From contig DASSKL010000043.1 in assembly GCA_035690485.1 (NCBI GenBank), positions 1 through 64,000 on the forward strand: a stretch of DNA of 64,000 bases. The letters run 5' to 3'. This document shows positions 24,501-33,640 of the stretch, piece by piece. The notes beneath the pieces were generated by a model. It saw only the letters and a program-made list of their open reading frames with translations. It was not told the origin of the DNA and made no database searches. The DNA is from Mycobacteriales bacterium (GTDB lineage Bacteria; Actinomycetota; Actinomycetes; JAFAQI01; DASSKL01). Made by a program: the position numbers and the translations under genes. The first letter of the stretch is position 1, and each line of letters opens with the position of its first letter.

Positions 24501-25275
24501 CAAGAGCCAGTCGCAGGCCGCCAAGCCGGTGGGGGCGGTCGACGTGCAGCTCGCGTTCGACCTCGAGGAGATCGGCTCGGCGCCCGCAGCCGGGCTGCCG
24601 GAGATGACCCTGCTCGACCGGGTGCAGGCCGAGCTCGACGTGCTCGGCCTCGACGCGACCGCCCACGTCCTCGCCGGCTACGAGCCGTTCCTCGCCGCGC
24701 TCGGTGTCACGCGAGCCCGCGACCTGCTCGGCTGCCGGAGCCAGGCCGAGGTGCTCGTTGCCGGGGTGAAGGTCGCGACGCAGACCCCGCCGGTGCGGTC
24801 CGGCCGCCGCGTGGTGTTCGTGACCCTCGACGACGCGACCGGCCCGGTCGACGCGACGTTCTTCGAGGACGCCCAGGCCGGGCACGCCGCGACGCTGTTC
24901 CACTCCTGGCTGCTCGTCATCCGCGGGCTCGTGCGACGCACCGGCCCGCGCGGGATCTCGCTCAACGCCCTCGCCTGCTGGGAGCTGACCGGGCTGCGGG
25001 CCGCGTGGGAGTCCGGGGGCATGGTCGCGGTCGACGAGCTGATGCGCCGGCCCGGTGTGCTCACCGAGGAGACCCGCGAGGCGGCGGTCCACGGAGCGGC
25101 CGGCAGCCGGTCGACCCGGCCCGTGATGACCGGCGTCCCCGTGCGCTCCTTTGCCAGCGGGTTCCAGCTCTCGCCCTACGCCGACATCCGCCCGGCCGGC
25201 CCCGGCATCGGCCGCGGCCGCGGCACCCCGCCGCGCAAGCTGTGGCACGCCAGCCCGGGAAGTTCCGGTCCATGA
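21562..25275 (+). CDS. dnaE2: Second DNA polymerase III alpha subunit, DnaE2-type error-prone polymerase
   Basis: A 1237-residue C-family polymerase. The N-terminal PHP domain (FVHLHVASGYSLRHG) has lost the usual His in its second motif, which reads TDRDGAYGA, so metal-dependent proofreading is doubtful. The polymerase core has GSGAGSLVNYLLG, the catalytic PDIDLDVESARR and FGFCKAHAAAFAVPTYQSAWLKAHHP, then HhH and OB-fold parts (VLVAGVKVATQTPPVRSGRRV). It is induced with DUF6504 and HEPN from a LexA-controlled promoter, fitting translesion synthesis. GTG at 21562 is preceded by a weak GGAAG. A basic, variable stretch near residue 950 interrupts the core. The replicative DnaE1 is at 61494. Confidence 0.88.
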   Translation: MSDPFVHLHVASGYSLRHGASHPHVLVERAADHGMDALALTDRDGAYGAVKFVKACAAAGIRPLLGVDLAVVAPTGREGGPRRPRRSPARGGAFVEPPDPAARHRVTFLARDARGWAAICRLISATHLAGERGRPVTSPELVARAVDESGGAVFVLLGPQSGLGQALARRRPDLARAELARWREVVEPADVVVEVVSHRGPGESERAARLLGFAAEAGAPAVLTNAVRYADRADAPTADVLDAARRLVALDPRHVDRANADGYLKSGKEMAEVAADIARFAGLDETAGRRLLARTRAVAERCALDPRADLGIGRVHFPELDTATADADAVLRARCEAGFARRAMPADAAARRRLDDELGVVRQLGYPAYFLTVADVVDIVRGMGVRCAARGSGAGSLVNYLLGISDVDPMRYDLLMERFLSPLREALPDIDLDVESARRTEVYEAILDRYGGDRCTCVSMMDTYRVRHAIRDVGAALGLPPGEIDAVAKAFPHIRAGQVRAALRDLPELRASGLAGRDGDGGPFDLLFRLVERLDGLPRHVALHPCGVLLSDRTLLDRTPVEASWLGFPMSQFDKDDVEELGLLKLDVLGVRMQSSIAYALDEIRRVDGVEVDIDAVPRDDSETFALIQSTRTLGCFQIESPGQRELVGKFAPETFGDIIIDISLFRPGPVKSDMVTPFLEARQGWRPASYLHDDLRPFLAETGGVVVFHEQVLQIIATLTGCSLAEADEVRRALGDPDGQPEAQAWFIPTALAHGYDGATVERAWEVLRAFASFGFCKAHAAAFAVPTYQSAWLKAHHPAAFLAGVLTHDPGMYPKRLILDDARQFGLTVLPLDVNRSDSGYRVEKLSVYDEPPPGILDQPPRPAAGYGIRLGLADVRGITDAEVARILAGRPFATLSDFWHRAAVSRPVVERLVVAGAFDAIYGLDSTIPLRRRGRVTRRDLLLQAAELASQTPGRRRSGFATKPPADRGSDDVRERAKSQSQAAKPVGAVDVQLAFDLEEIGSAPAAGLPEMTLLDRVQAELDVLGLDATAHVLAGYEPFLAALGVTRARDLLGCRSQAEVLVAGVKVATQTPPVRSGRRVVFVTLDDATGPVDATFFEDAQAGHAATLFHSWLLVIRGLVRRTGPRGISLNALACWELTGLRAAWESGGMVAVDELMRRPGVLTEETREAAVHGAAGSRSTRPVMTGVPVRSFASGFQLSPYADIRPAGPGIGRGRGTPPRKLWHASPGSSGP

Positions 25276-25374
25276 CCGGGCAACCCCGCGCCGCGCTTCG
25301 ACGCGTCACCCCACGGGGTGTCCTCCTGCGCCCGCGGCCTGTTGCGTTACGGCCGGGGATAGAGAGGCACGCCC

Positions 25375-25380
25375 TAGGCT
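25375..25380 (+). promoter_or_regulatory. Leaderless -10 element of the methyltransferase gene
   Basis: TAGGCT lies 7 nt before the ATG at 25388, without a ribosome binding site. No -35 match is evident. Confidence 0.45.
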
Positions 25381-25387
25381 GGGCCCT

Positions 25388-26152
25388 ATGCCGGACAGGG
25401 TGCGTTCCCGCGCCTTCCTGCGTACCGCCGTGGTTCGCGAGCTGCTGCGCACGGCGTTCGTCGAGCTCGGCCAACGCGCCGGCGGCGACGGCACCGGCCG
25501 CCTCGACGTCCTCGACGCGGGTGGCGGCACCGGCGGGTTCGCGGTGCCGTTGGCCGAGCTCGGCCACACGGTCACCGTTGTCGACCCGAGCCCCGACTCG
25601 CTCGCCGCGCTCGAGCGCCGGGCCGCCGAGTCCGGCGTCTCCCACCTCGTGCGCGGCCTGCAGGGCGACGCCGCAGGCATCCTCGACGTCGTACCCTCCG
25701 CCAACTACGACGCGGTGCTTTGCCACAGCGTCCTCGAGGTCGTCGACGACCCACTGCTCGCACTCACCACGCTGGCGGGGGCGCTGCGCCCGCACGGGGT
25801 CATCAGCATCCTCGCCGCCAACCGCGCCGCCGCCGTCCTCGCCCGCGCGGTCGCCGGCCGCATCGACGAGGCCGCCGCCCTGTACGCCGACCCCGCCGGC
25901 CGCGCCGGTCCCGGCGATCCGCTCGTCCGCCGGTTCACCCTCGACCAGCTGCTCTCGCTGGTCGCCACTGCGGGCCTGCACCCGGACCGGGTGCACGGCA
26001 TCCGGGTGTTCAGCGACCTCGTGCCCGGCGGGCTGCTCGACGACGACCCCGATGCCGCGGAACGGTTGGCGCGGCTGGAGGAGCAGGTCGCCGAGATCCC
26101 CGTCTACCGCGACGTGGCCACGCAGTTCCATGTCCTTGCCCACCCGCACTGA
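25388..26152 (+). CDS. Class I SAM-dependent methyltransferase
   Basis: A 254-residue methyltransferase with the SAM loop VLDAGGGTGGFAVPLAELG (motif I), VTVVDPSPDSLAAL (motif II acidic residue) and YDAVLCHSVLEVV (motif post-II). The C-terminal half resembles the CmoA/SmtA-like group of small-molecule or tRNA methyltransferases, but the substrate is not identifiable. The gene lies alone between dnaE2 and dinB with its own leaderless-type promoter. It ends 9 nt before the REP-like element at 26161. Confidence 0.8.
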   Translation: MPDRVRSRAFLRTAVVRELLRTAFVELGQRAGGDGTGRLDVLDAGGGTGGFAVPLAELGHTVTVVDPSPDSLAALERRAAESGVSHLVRGLQGDAAGILDVVPSANYDAVLCHSVLEVVDDPLLALTTLAGALRPHGVISILAANRAAAVLARAVAGRIDEAAALYADPAGRAGPGDPLVRRFTLDQLLSLVATAGLHPDRVHGIRVFSDLVPGGLLDDDPDAAERLARLEEQVAEIPVYRDVATQFHVLAHPH

Positions 26153-26160
26153 CCGGGCGT

Positions 26161-26250
26161 CCCTGACGCGTCGCCTCGCGGCGTTCTCGTCGCCTTGTGT
26201 GCCCTCCGGGCACACGGCGGCTCCTGCGGCCTTGCGAGGCTCGGTCAGGG
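26161..26250. repeat. REP-like palindromic element
   Basis: A 90-bp imperfect palindrome: outer arms CCCTGAC/GTCAGGG, inner CCTCGC/GCGAGG, and a central GTGTGCCC-TCC-GGGCACAC hairpin (26197-26215). The same sequence occurs at 53081-53167 and in altered form at 21475-21540. It lies between the methyltransferase and dinB and may act as a terminator or mRNA end. Confidence 0.75.
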
Positions 26251-26275
26251 CCGCCCGGTCGAGTCGGGCGAGTCG

Positions 26276-26315
26276 GCCGCGTCGCCTCGCGGCGTTCTCG
26301 TCGCCTTGTGTGCCC
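26276..26315. repeat. Half copy of the REP-like element
   Basis: The left half of the element at 26161-26250 is repeated almost exactly and breaks off inside the central hairpin arm, 12 nt before the dinB GTG. It therefore forms the whole upstream region of dinB. Confidence 0.7.
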
Positions 26316-26326
26316 GGTGCTCGACG

Positions 26327-27589
26327 GTGAGCCGCAACCAGCTTCGGCGTTCTGCGGCGCCAGCGGTCCAGGGTCGAGCCCTCGACGACACCGGGGCGCA
26401 CGTCCTGCACGTCGACATGGATGCGTTCTACGCCAGCGTCGAGATCCGCCGGCAGCCCGAGCTGCGTGGCCGCCCGGTCATCGTCGGCGGCCTCGGCTCG
26501 CGAGCGGTCGTGCTGTCGGCCACCTACGAGGCGCGGGCCAGCGGTGTGCACAGCGCGATGCCGATGAGCCGGGCCCGTCGCCTGTGCCCCCAGGCGACGG
26601 TGATCCCGCCCGACCACGCCGCCTACGCCGCGACGAGCGCCGGGGTCATGGAGATCTTCCGCTCGGTCACGCCGCTGGTGGAGCCGATCGCGCTGGACGA
26701 GGCGTTCCTCGACGTCGCCGGCGCCGTCCGGCGGCTCGGGTCCCCACTCCACATCGGCGAGCTGATCCGCGCCCGGGTCGCCGACGAGCAGGGCATCACC
26801 TGCTCGGTGGGGGTGGCGAGCACCAAGTTCGTCGCCAAGCTCGCCACCACCCAGGCAAAGCCCGACGGCCTGCTGGTCGTGCCGCCCGACGACGTCGTCT
26901 CGTTCCTGCACCCGCTGCCGGTCGCGGCCCTGTGGGGTGTGGGGGAGCGCACCGAAGAGGTCCTGGCCCGGCTCGGCCTGCGCACGATCGGCGACATCGC
27001 CCACACGCCGGTGGCGACGTTGCAGCGGGCCCTCGGCGCCGCGGTCGGCACGCACCTCGCCGCACTCGCGTGGGGCCGCGACGAACGCCGGGTCGTGCCG
27101 CACGAGCCCGACAAGAGCATCGGTGCGGAGGAGACCTTCCCGCGCGACGTTGACGATCCCGAGGTCGTGCTGCGGGAGCTGCTGCGGCTCGCCGAGCGCA
27201 CCGCCGCCCGGCTGCGCTCTGCCGGGCAGGTCTCCCGCACGGTCAGCATCAAGGTGAGGTTCGCCGACTTCTCGACCATCACCCGGTCGCGCACCGTCCC
27301 GATCCCCACCGACGTCGCGCGCGACATCTACGACACTGCCCGCGGCCTCTACCTCGCGCTCGGGCTCGAACGCGCCCGCATCCGGTTGGTCGGCGTACGC
27401 GCCGAGGGCCTCGCCGATGCCGACGCGACGCCCCGCCAGCTGCTGCTCGACGAGCGCCCCGCCGGTTGGCGCGAGGCCGAGCTCGCCGTCGACCGGGCCT
27501 CGCGCCGGTTCGGCGCCGGCGCGGTGCGACCCGCGACTCTCGTCGAGGCTCCCGAGGGTGAGCCTCCGTCGACCGGTTCCGGGTCGTGA
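26327..27589 (+). CDS. dinB: DNA polymerase IV
   Basis: A 420-residue Y-family polymerase for translesion synthesis. The catalytic site is complete: HVDMDAFYASVE with the steric-gate region, SATYEARASGV, and LDEAFLDV with the two acidic residues. The HhH and little-finger parts follow (VSIKVRFADFSTITRSRTV). No obvious C-terminal clamp-binding peptide is visible after the RRFGAGAVRP segment. The GTG at 26327 is the most upstream start before family homology but lacks a good ribosome binding site; the next in-frame starts would cut the N-terminal tail only. No LexA box is seen upstream, where a half REP element lies instead. Confidence 0.88.
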   Translation: MSRNQLRRSAAPAVQGRALDDTGAHVLHVDMDAFYASVEIRRQPELRGRPVIVGGLGSRAVVLSATYEARASGVHSAMPMSRARRLCPQATVIPPDHAAYAATSAGVMEIFRSVTPLVEPIALDEAFLDVAGAVRRLGSPLHIGELIRARVADEQGITCSVGVASTKFVAKLATTQAKPDGLLVVPPDDVVSFLHPLPVAALWGVGERTEEVLARLGLRTIGDIAHTPVATLQRALGAAVGTHLAALAWGRDERRVVPHEPDKSIGAEETFPRDVDDPEVVLRELLRLAERTAARLRSAGQVSRTVSIKVRFADFSTITRSRTVPIPTDVARDIYDTARGLYLALGLERARIRLVGVRAEGLADADATPRQLLLDERPAGWREAELAVDRASRRFGAGAVRPATLVEAPEGEPPSTGSGS

Positions 27590-27748
27590 CCGGCGACCGG
27601 CAAGAAGTCCCGGTCAGGAGGGGCCGTTGGACTTTGCCGCACGGCTTCCCGCGCGGCGGGGCAGACTCGTATCCTCAACTTGCGCAGTCACGGCCCCGAT
27701 GCACCCGCCGACGGACCGTTCCTGCGGATGCGTCCACGGGAGGCTCAC

Positions 27749-28126
27749 GTGCCGCTCTCTGATCATGAGCAGCGACTGCTCGAGCAGATCGAGCAGGCCT
27801 TCTATGCCGAGGACCCCAAGTTCGCCAACGCCTACCGCACCACCGATCTGCGCACGCTGCAACGCCGCCGGATGATCCGTGCCGGCGTCCTTCTCGCCAT
27901 CGCGGTCGGCGTGGCGGTCGCCGGTGCCGTCCTCGAGATCGTCCCGATGATGGCCGGGGGCGGGGCGGTCGCGCTCATCGCACTCGGACTCGCCGTCGGC
28001 ATCTGGCGGCGATACCGACCCGTGCGAGAGCCCAAGCCGGTTCCCACCGCGAGCTACCACCACGGCTCCTGGCGGCACCGGCTCGAGGAGCGCTGGGAAC
28101 GCCGCTGGGAGGACCGCGGCCGGTAG
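27749..28126 (+). CDS. DUF3040 domain membrane protein
   Basis: A 125-residue protein with the DUF3040 signature at its N-terminus (PLSDHEQRLLEQIEQAFYAEDPKFA), two adjacent transmembrane segments (about residues 45-85) and a basic, Trp/Arg-rich cytoplasmic tail. The family is nearly confined to actinobacteria and found close to dcw genes; function is unknown. The GTG at 27749 has GGGAGG 5 nt upstream. A TATCCT at 27670-27675 is a possible -10. It converges with the transglutaminase gene. Confidence 0.8.
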   Translation: MPLSDHEQRLLEQIEQAFYAEDPKFANAYRTTDLRTLQRRRMIRAGVLLAIAVGVAVAGAVLEIVPMMAGGGAVALIALGLAVGIWRRYRPVREPKPVPTASYHHGSWRHRLEERWERRWEDRGR

Positions 28127-28191
28127 CGGAACCTCCGGCAGCCACGGACGGTCCCGCCGCGAGCCCACGCCGGCGGCATCGCGCCGACGGG

Positions 28192-30540
28192 TTACTGCGG
28201 GCGGGTGCGCAGGCGGGCCCGGCCCCAACGCAGGACCGCGGGCCAGAACGCATCGAAGGCCTCGAACACCCGCTCCACCGCAGCGCCCACGGCCGAGCCG
28301 GCCCGCCGCAGCGTCGACACCGGAAGTACGACGGCCAGCACCCGCCGGCGCCGGCTGACGGCCGCCCGCAGGTCGTGCCGCACGGCCCGCACGTCGGTGG
28401 CCAACCCGTCCGCGTCGGCGTCCGGCCCGGCCGGCGCGTAACGGGCGCGTTCCTCGGCCCGCACCACGCGACTCAGCGCAGCGGCGCCGGCGGCTGACAG
28501 GTCGACCCGGTCGGCGAGCCGCCGCCCGGTGCCCCGCGGCGAGTCCGACGGCCACCACGGGAACCCGAGGTCCACGACGTCGTCACGTAGCTCGGCCCAG
28601 GCGGCGTGCGCCCGCCGGCGAGGATCGGCCGCGGCGAGCCAGCGGCGGCGGCGTACGGCCTCGCGCGTCGCGCCCGGGACGGCAAGGACGACGCCGAGCA
28701 GCGCGAGCAGGGCGAGCGCCCGCCACGGCAGCCCGCCGCCGCGCGTGGAAACGGCCGCGGGATCGGTCGGCAGGGTGATCGGCGGGGCGCTCGTGCTCGG
28801 CTGGGGACCGCTCGACGGGCCGGGGGTCGGGATGACGTCCTCTTGGTTGCCCTGGCCGCCGGCCGAGGCGGGCAGCGTGTACGCCGGCGTCGTGGCCTGC
28901 CCGTCGGACCGCGGCGTCGGCTCGAAGCGCAACCAGCCGGTCCGCGGGAAGTAGAGCTCCGGCCAGGCGTGCGCGTCGTCGGTCGTGACCGTGCGCGTGC
29001 CGTCGGGGTTGAGCTGGCCCGGAGTGAAGCCGACCGCAACCCGCGCCGGGATGCCCAGCGTGCGTGCCATCACGGCCATCGTCGCGGCGAACTGCTCGCA
29101 GAATCCGTGCCTGCGGTCGAGGAACTCCAGGATCGCGTCGTCACTGTTGCCCGGCGCGACCGTCGTGTCGTAGGTGAACTGCGGGCCGCGCAGCCAGTCC
29201 TGCAGTGCGACCGCCTTGTCGAAGGCCGTGTGCGCCCCGGCCGTCTGCTGCCGGGCGATCCGCGCGACCGCGGGCGACAACGACTTGGGCAGCTGCAGGT
29301 AGTCGCGCATGTTCGGCCCGGGCGGCGGCGCATCGCGCAGCGCGGTGACGTCGGGGATCAGCCGGTCGCTGACGACGGTGTAGTCCGCGCCCTGGGTGTC
29401 CTCGCGGGCCGAGAAGACCGTGCCGCTGCGCGGGTCGTAGCGCCAGTCGCCCGCGATCGAGACCGACGACGGCGGGGCCGGCAGGGGCAGCCAGTGCACC
29501 GCGAGCGCGACGACGTGGACGTGGGTGTCGACCGTGCGGCTCGGCGTGCCGGTGGTGTCGCTCGACACCGGGATCCCGTTGCTGACCCGCGCCTTCGGCC
29601 CCTCCTTCAGCTGCGACGACGACCACACCGTGCCGTCGAAGCGGTCGAGCGTCGTCATCCGCAGGTAGTCGGGCGTCGCGTCGTCGGTGCCGACCACCAG
29701 GAGCCGCTGCGTGCTGCTGCGGTTGAGCTCGTCGCGGATGCTCACCAACGGGTTGAACGTCGTGACGCTGCTCGAGCCCCCGTTGCCGAGCCCGTTGCCG
29801 TGGCCGAACCGCACGTGCGTCATCCCGGGCAGGACGAGCGGCACGATGACGGCGATGCCCAGCGCGGCCGCCCCGATCCGCCGGCCGGCCGCCGACAGCG
29901 GCGCGCCCTCGGCGGGGCCCAGCCCGGTCAGCGTTTCCGTGCCCCCGGGCCGTAGCGGCCGACCCCAGCGGCTCAGCCGGTCGCGGTGGTCGGCCAGCAG
30001 CAGTGTCAGCCAACCCGCGGCCCCGGCCAGGAACGGCAACGCGCCGACTCCGTGCGGGGCGAGGCCCGAGGCGACGGCGTACGCCGCGATGAACGGCAAC
30101 CCGGTGAGCGCCGGCACCCGCGCCGTCACCGCCGCCAGGTCCACCACGAACGCCAGCGCGGCCACGCACAGCACGGTCAGCAGGACCAGCCCGTCGTGGC
30201 TCGGCGCAGGTGCGGTGATCGTCGCGAACGTCGAGCCGGCATCCCGCAGCAGCACGTGCAGGTCGTGCAACGTGTCGCGGCTCGGGAGCACCCCCCACTG
30301 GGCGTGCTGCGGTGCGAACCAGACCGTCACGAAGTCGAGGACGAACACCGCGGCGAGCAGCGCCTCCCCGGGGGCCGGCAGCCGGAACTGGCGCGTCAGG
30401 GCGCCGGCGAGCGCGACCAGCAGGATGACGATCAGGGTCGGGGGGAACCAGCCGGCGTCGGAGAACAGCGGGGCCAGGCTCAGCGTCGCGAGCAGCGTCG
30501 CCAGCGCGGCGAGGGCCGTCATCTTCGGGCGGGCGTTCAC
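28192..30540 (-). CDS. Transglutaminase-like membrane protein (TgpA family)
   Basis: A 782-residue protein. Residues 1-240 contain several transmembrane helices (DUF3488-type), then an extracytoplasmic domain with the transglutaminase triad: HGFCEQFAATMAVMAR (Cys), DDAHAWPELYF (His) and the following Asp region. A Pro/Ser/Thr linker, another helix and a cytoplasmic Arg-rich domain (DUF4129-like) end the protein. GTG at 30540 overlaps the DUF58 stop. The MoxR-DUF58-transglutaminase set is a common operon next to dcw clusters. It probably acts on cell-envelope proteins or peptides; the substrate is unknown. Confidence 0.88.
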   Translation of the reverse strand: MNARPKMTALAALATLLATLSLAPLFSDAGWFPPTLIVILLVALAGALTRQFRLPAPGEALLAAVFVLDFVTVWFAPQHAQWGVLPSRDTLHDLHVLLRDAGSTFATITAPAPSHDGLVLLTVLCVAALAFVVDLAAVTARVPALTGLPFIAAYAVASGLAPHGVGALPFLAGAAGWLTLLLADHRDRLSRWGRPLRPGGTETLTGLGPAEGAPLSAAGRRIGAAALGIAVIVPLVLPGMTHVRFGHGNGLGNGGSSSVTTFNPLVSIRDELNRSSTQRLLVVGTDDATPDYLRMTTLDRFDGTVWSSSQLKEGPKARVSNGIPVSSDTTGTPSRTVDTHVHVVALAVHWLPLPAPPSSVSIAGDWRYDPRSGTVFSAREDTQGADYTVVSDRLIPDVTALRDAPPPGPNMRDYLQLPKSLSPAVARIARQQTAGAHTAFDKAVALQDWLRGPQFTYDTTVAPGNSDDAILEFLDRRHGFCEQFAATMAVMARTLGIPARVAVGFTPGQLNPDGTRTVTTDDAHAWPELYFPRTGWLRFEPTPRSDGQATTPAYTLPASAGGQGNQEDVIPTPGPSSGPQPSTSAPPITLPTDPAAVSTRGGGLPWRALALLALLGVVLAVPGATREAVRRRRWLAAADPRRRAHAAWAELRDDVVDLGFPWWPSDSPRGTGRRLADRVDLSAAGAAALSRVVRAEERARYAPAGPDADADGLATDVRAVRHDLRAAVSRRRRVLAVVLPVSTLRRAGSAVGAAVERVFEAFDAFWPAVLRWGRARLRTRPQ

Positions 30541-31804
30541 ACCCCCACCCCCGCCCGGCGCCCGCCGGCCGCCTGCGGCCAGATGCGCGCGAGATCGTCG
30601 CCGTGGCGCACGGCGAGCACCCGCCAGCCGGCGCGGCGCAGCACCGACACGTTCTCGTCGTAGGCCGCCTCGCCGCGGGTGCGCCCCGAGGGGCCGGCGG
30701 CCCAGCTGATCGTGTCGAGCAGTACGGCCACCCCGGTCAGCCGGCCGCTGCGCAACCGGGTGACGGCGTCGAGGTCGGCGGAGTCCATGGCGCCGAGGAC
30801 GGCGACCACGACGCCCTCGACCGAGGCGCGGCGCAGGGCCCGGACGGCCGGCTCAACCGTCGGGTTGCCCGATGGCTCGACGACCGCGAGCGCGTCGAGC
30901 AGGCCGGCTTCGCCGCGCCCCTCGAAGCCCACGCCACCCTCGACGTCGACGCCGCTGTCGGTGACCATCCGCAGCCGGTAGCCGCCCCGGGCGAGGTGCA
31001 CGGCGGCCGATGCCGCGGCCGAGATCGCCCACTCGAACGACGACCCCGGCCCGTCGCCCAGGTGCGCGTGGGCCCTGGTGTCGAGCAGCACCGCACCGCT
31101 GCGCAGCCACGGCTGCTCCTCGCGCCGCACCATCAGCTCACCGGTGCGGGCGGTCGACCGCCAGTGCACCCGGCGCAGGTCGTCGCCCTGCCGGTAGTCG
31201 CGCACCGCGACGTCGTCCTCGCCGTGCACGGCGACCGACCGCTCCCGCCCGTCGCCGCCGCCGGCCCGGTCGCCGCCGATGCGTACGACGGGCAGTGCGA
31301 CCACGGCCGGGGTCACCATCAGCGTGTCGTGCGCGCGGAACGACCGGCTCAGCTCGCACAGGCCGAACGGGTCGGTCAGGCGCACGGTCAGCGGGCCGAT
31401 CCGGAACCGGCCGCGGCTGTGCGACAGCACCGGGTAGGAGACCTCGCGAACCCCTTCCGGCTCCATCCGGTCGACGACGAAACGCGGCCGCTCGCCGAGC
31501 GCCCACGGCAGGGTGTCCTCGACGAGCAGCACGCCGGTGGGCAGCCGCGAGACGTTGTGCAGGCGGAGCCGCACCGTCGCGGGGATGCCGGCCGCGACCC
31601 GCGCCGGGTCGAGGCGGCGCTCGCAGGTCAGCCGGTAGCGGGTGCGGGCGACCGCGGCGACGGCGACCAGCGGTAGCGCCACCAGGAAGATCCCGATGCG
31701 CAGCAGGTCCTCCTCGCCGAGCACCGCGGCGCTCAGCGACGCCGCGATGCCCGCCGCCAGCAGGCACCGTCCCCGCAGGGTCAGCCCCGACAGCGCGGCA
31801 CCCA

Positions 31805-31805
<1 letters not shown>
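30537..31805 (-). CDS. DUF58 domain protein
   Basis: A 422-residue protein with two N-terminal hydrophobic segments (about 12-50), a beta-rich part and the DUF58 core at about 215-260 (AVRDYRQGDDLRRVHWRSTARTGELMVRREE), a vWA-like fold partner of MoxR ATPases. The ATG at 31805 shares one base with the MoxR stop (TGATG), and the stop overlaps the transglutaminase start. It probably forms part of a membrane-linked chaperone-like complex with MoxR; its client is unknown. Confidence 0.87.
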
Positions 31806-32815
<1,010 letters not shown>

Positions 32816-32950
32816 GTCGTCCTCCCACGGTCGCTGCTGGCGTCGGCCTTGCTACGTACGACGCACGCTGCCCGGTTCACCGTTCCGGGCGGGTGCCTCC
32901 TGGCCAGTGTGTCAGGCGGACGCGGCTTCGCGGTGGGCACCGCGAAATGG

Positions 32951-32978
32951 TTGACGGTGGAGTGATGTGGAGTAAAGT
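32951..32978 (+). promoter_or_regulatory. Promoter of the mraZ/dcw operon
   Basis: TTGACG (32951-32956) and TAAAGT (32973-32978) are 16 bp apart. The MraZ repeats overlap the spacer, -10 and start site. Transcription would begin about 70 nt before the mraZ GTG. Confidence 0.65.
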
Positions 32979-32996
32979 GGCGCACAGTGGTGGACG
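32957..32996 (+). promoter_or_regulatory. MraZ operator: four 10-bp direct repeats
   Basis: GTGGAGTGAT, GTGGAGTAAA, GTGGCGCACA and GTGGTGGACG follow each other with exact 10-bp spacing. Each begins with GTGG and is one helical turn from the next. MraZ in other bacteria binds GTGGG-type repeats with 5-bp spacers upstream of its own gene, so this is very probably the autoregulatory site. Confidence 0.8.
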
Positions 32997-33053
32997 ATGG
33001 TGTCGCAGGGCGCCGGCGTACGCCGCACCGTGGTCGGGGAGTGGAGGAAGCCG

Positions 33054-33485
33054 GTGTTCCTCGGCACCTACGCGCCCCGTCTCGACGACAAGGGCCGGCT
33101 GATCCTGCCGGCGAAGTTCCGGGACGAGCTGGCGGAGGGACTCGTGATCACGAAGGGGCAGGAGCGGTGCCTCTACGTCTTCGCGATGCCCGAGTTCACC
33201 CGGCTCACCGAGCAGCTGCGCACCGCGCCGCTCACCGCCAAGGCGGCCCGTGACTACAACCGCGTCTTCTTCTCCGGCGCGACCGACGAGGTGCCCGACA
33301 AGCAGGGACGGGTGACGATCCCCTCGCCGCTGCGCGACTACGCCGGGCTCGACCGCGAGCTCGCCGTCGTCGGCGCCAACACCCGCGTCGAGATCTGGGA
33401 CGCCGCCGCCTGGGCCCGCTACCTCGCGTCGCAGGAGGACGCGTTCTCCCAGCTCGAGGAGGAGGTGCTGCCCGGCGTCTTCTGA
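33054..33485 (+). CDS. mraZ: Transcriptional regulator MraZ
   Basis: A 143-residue protein with two AbrB-like SpoVT/MraZ repeats: [25 protein letters not shown] and [28 protein letters not shown]. MraZ forms a ring and binds direct repeats to control the dcw operon. The GTG at 33054 is chosen because GGAGG lies 6 nt upstream and the length then equals the family norm; the open frame upstream to 32997 overlaps the operator. It is the first gene of the rightward division cluster. Confidence 0.93.
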   Translation: MFLGTYAPRLDDKGRLILPAKFRDELAEGLVITKGQERCLYVFAMPEFTRLTEQLRTAPLTAKAARDYNRVFFSGATDEVPDKQGRVTIPSPLRDYAGLDRELAVVGANTRVEIWDAAAWARYLASQEDAFSQLEEEVLPGVF

Positions 33486-33640
33486 CCTTCTCGACCGACT
33501 GCTCCGCCCGCCCGACGTGGAGCCCGGCCTCCGCCCGCTTCGCTCCTGACGCACCTTCCCCGGCGCCAGGCGCGAAGCGGCCGGAGACCCGGCCGCACGT
33601 CCCGCGACCTCCTCCGTCCGCGCCGCGAGAAAGGCCTGCG

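Noticed and set aside
33486-33640. Separate promoter for rsmH
   Set aside because: The gap contains inverted GCTTCGC/GCGAAGC motifs but no hexamer pair with acceptable spacing, so I treat rsmH as read from the mraZ promoter.
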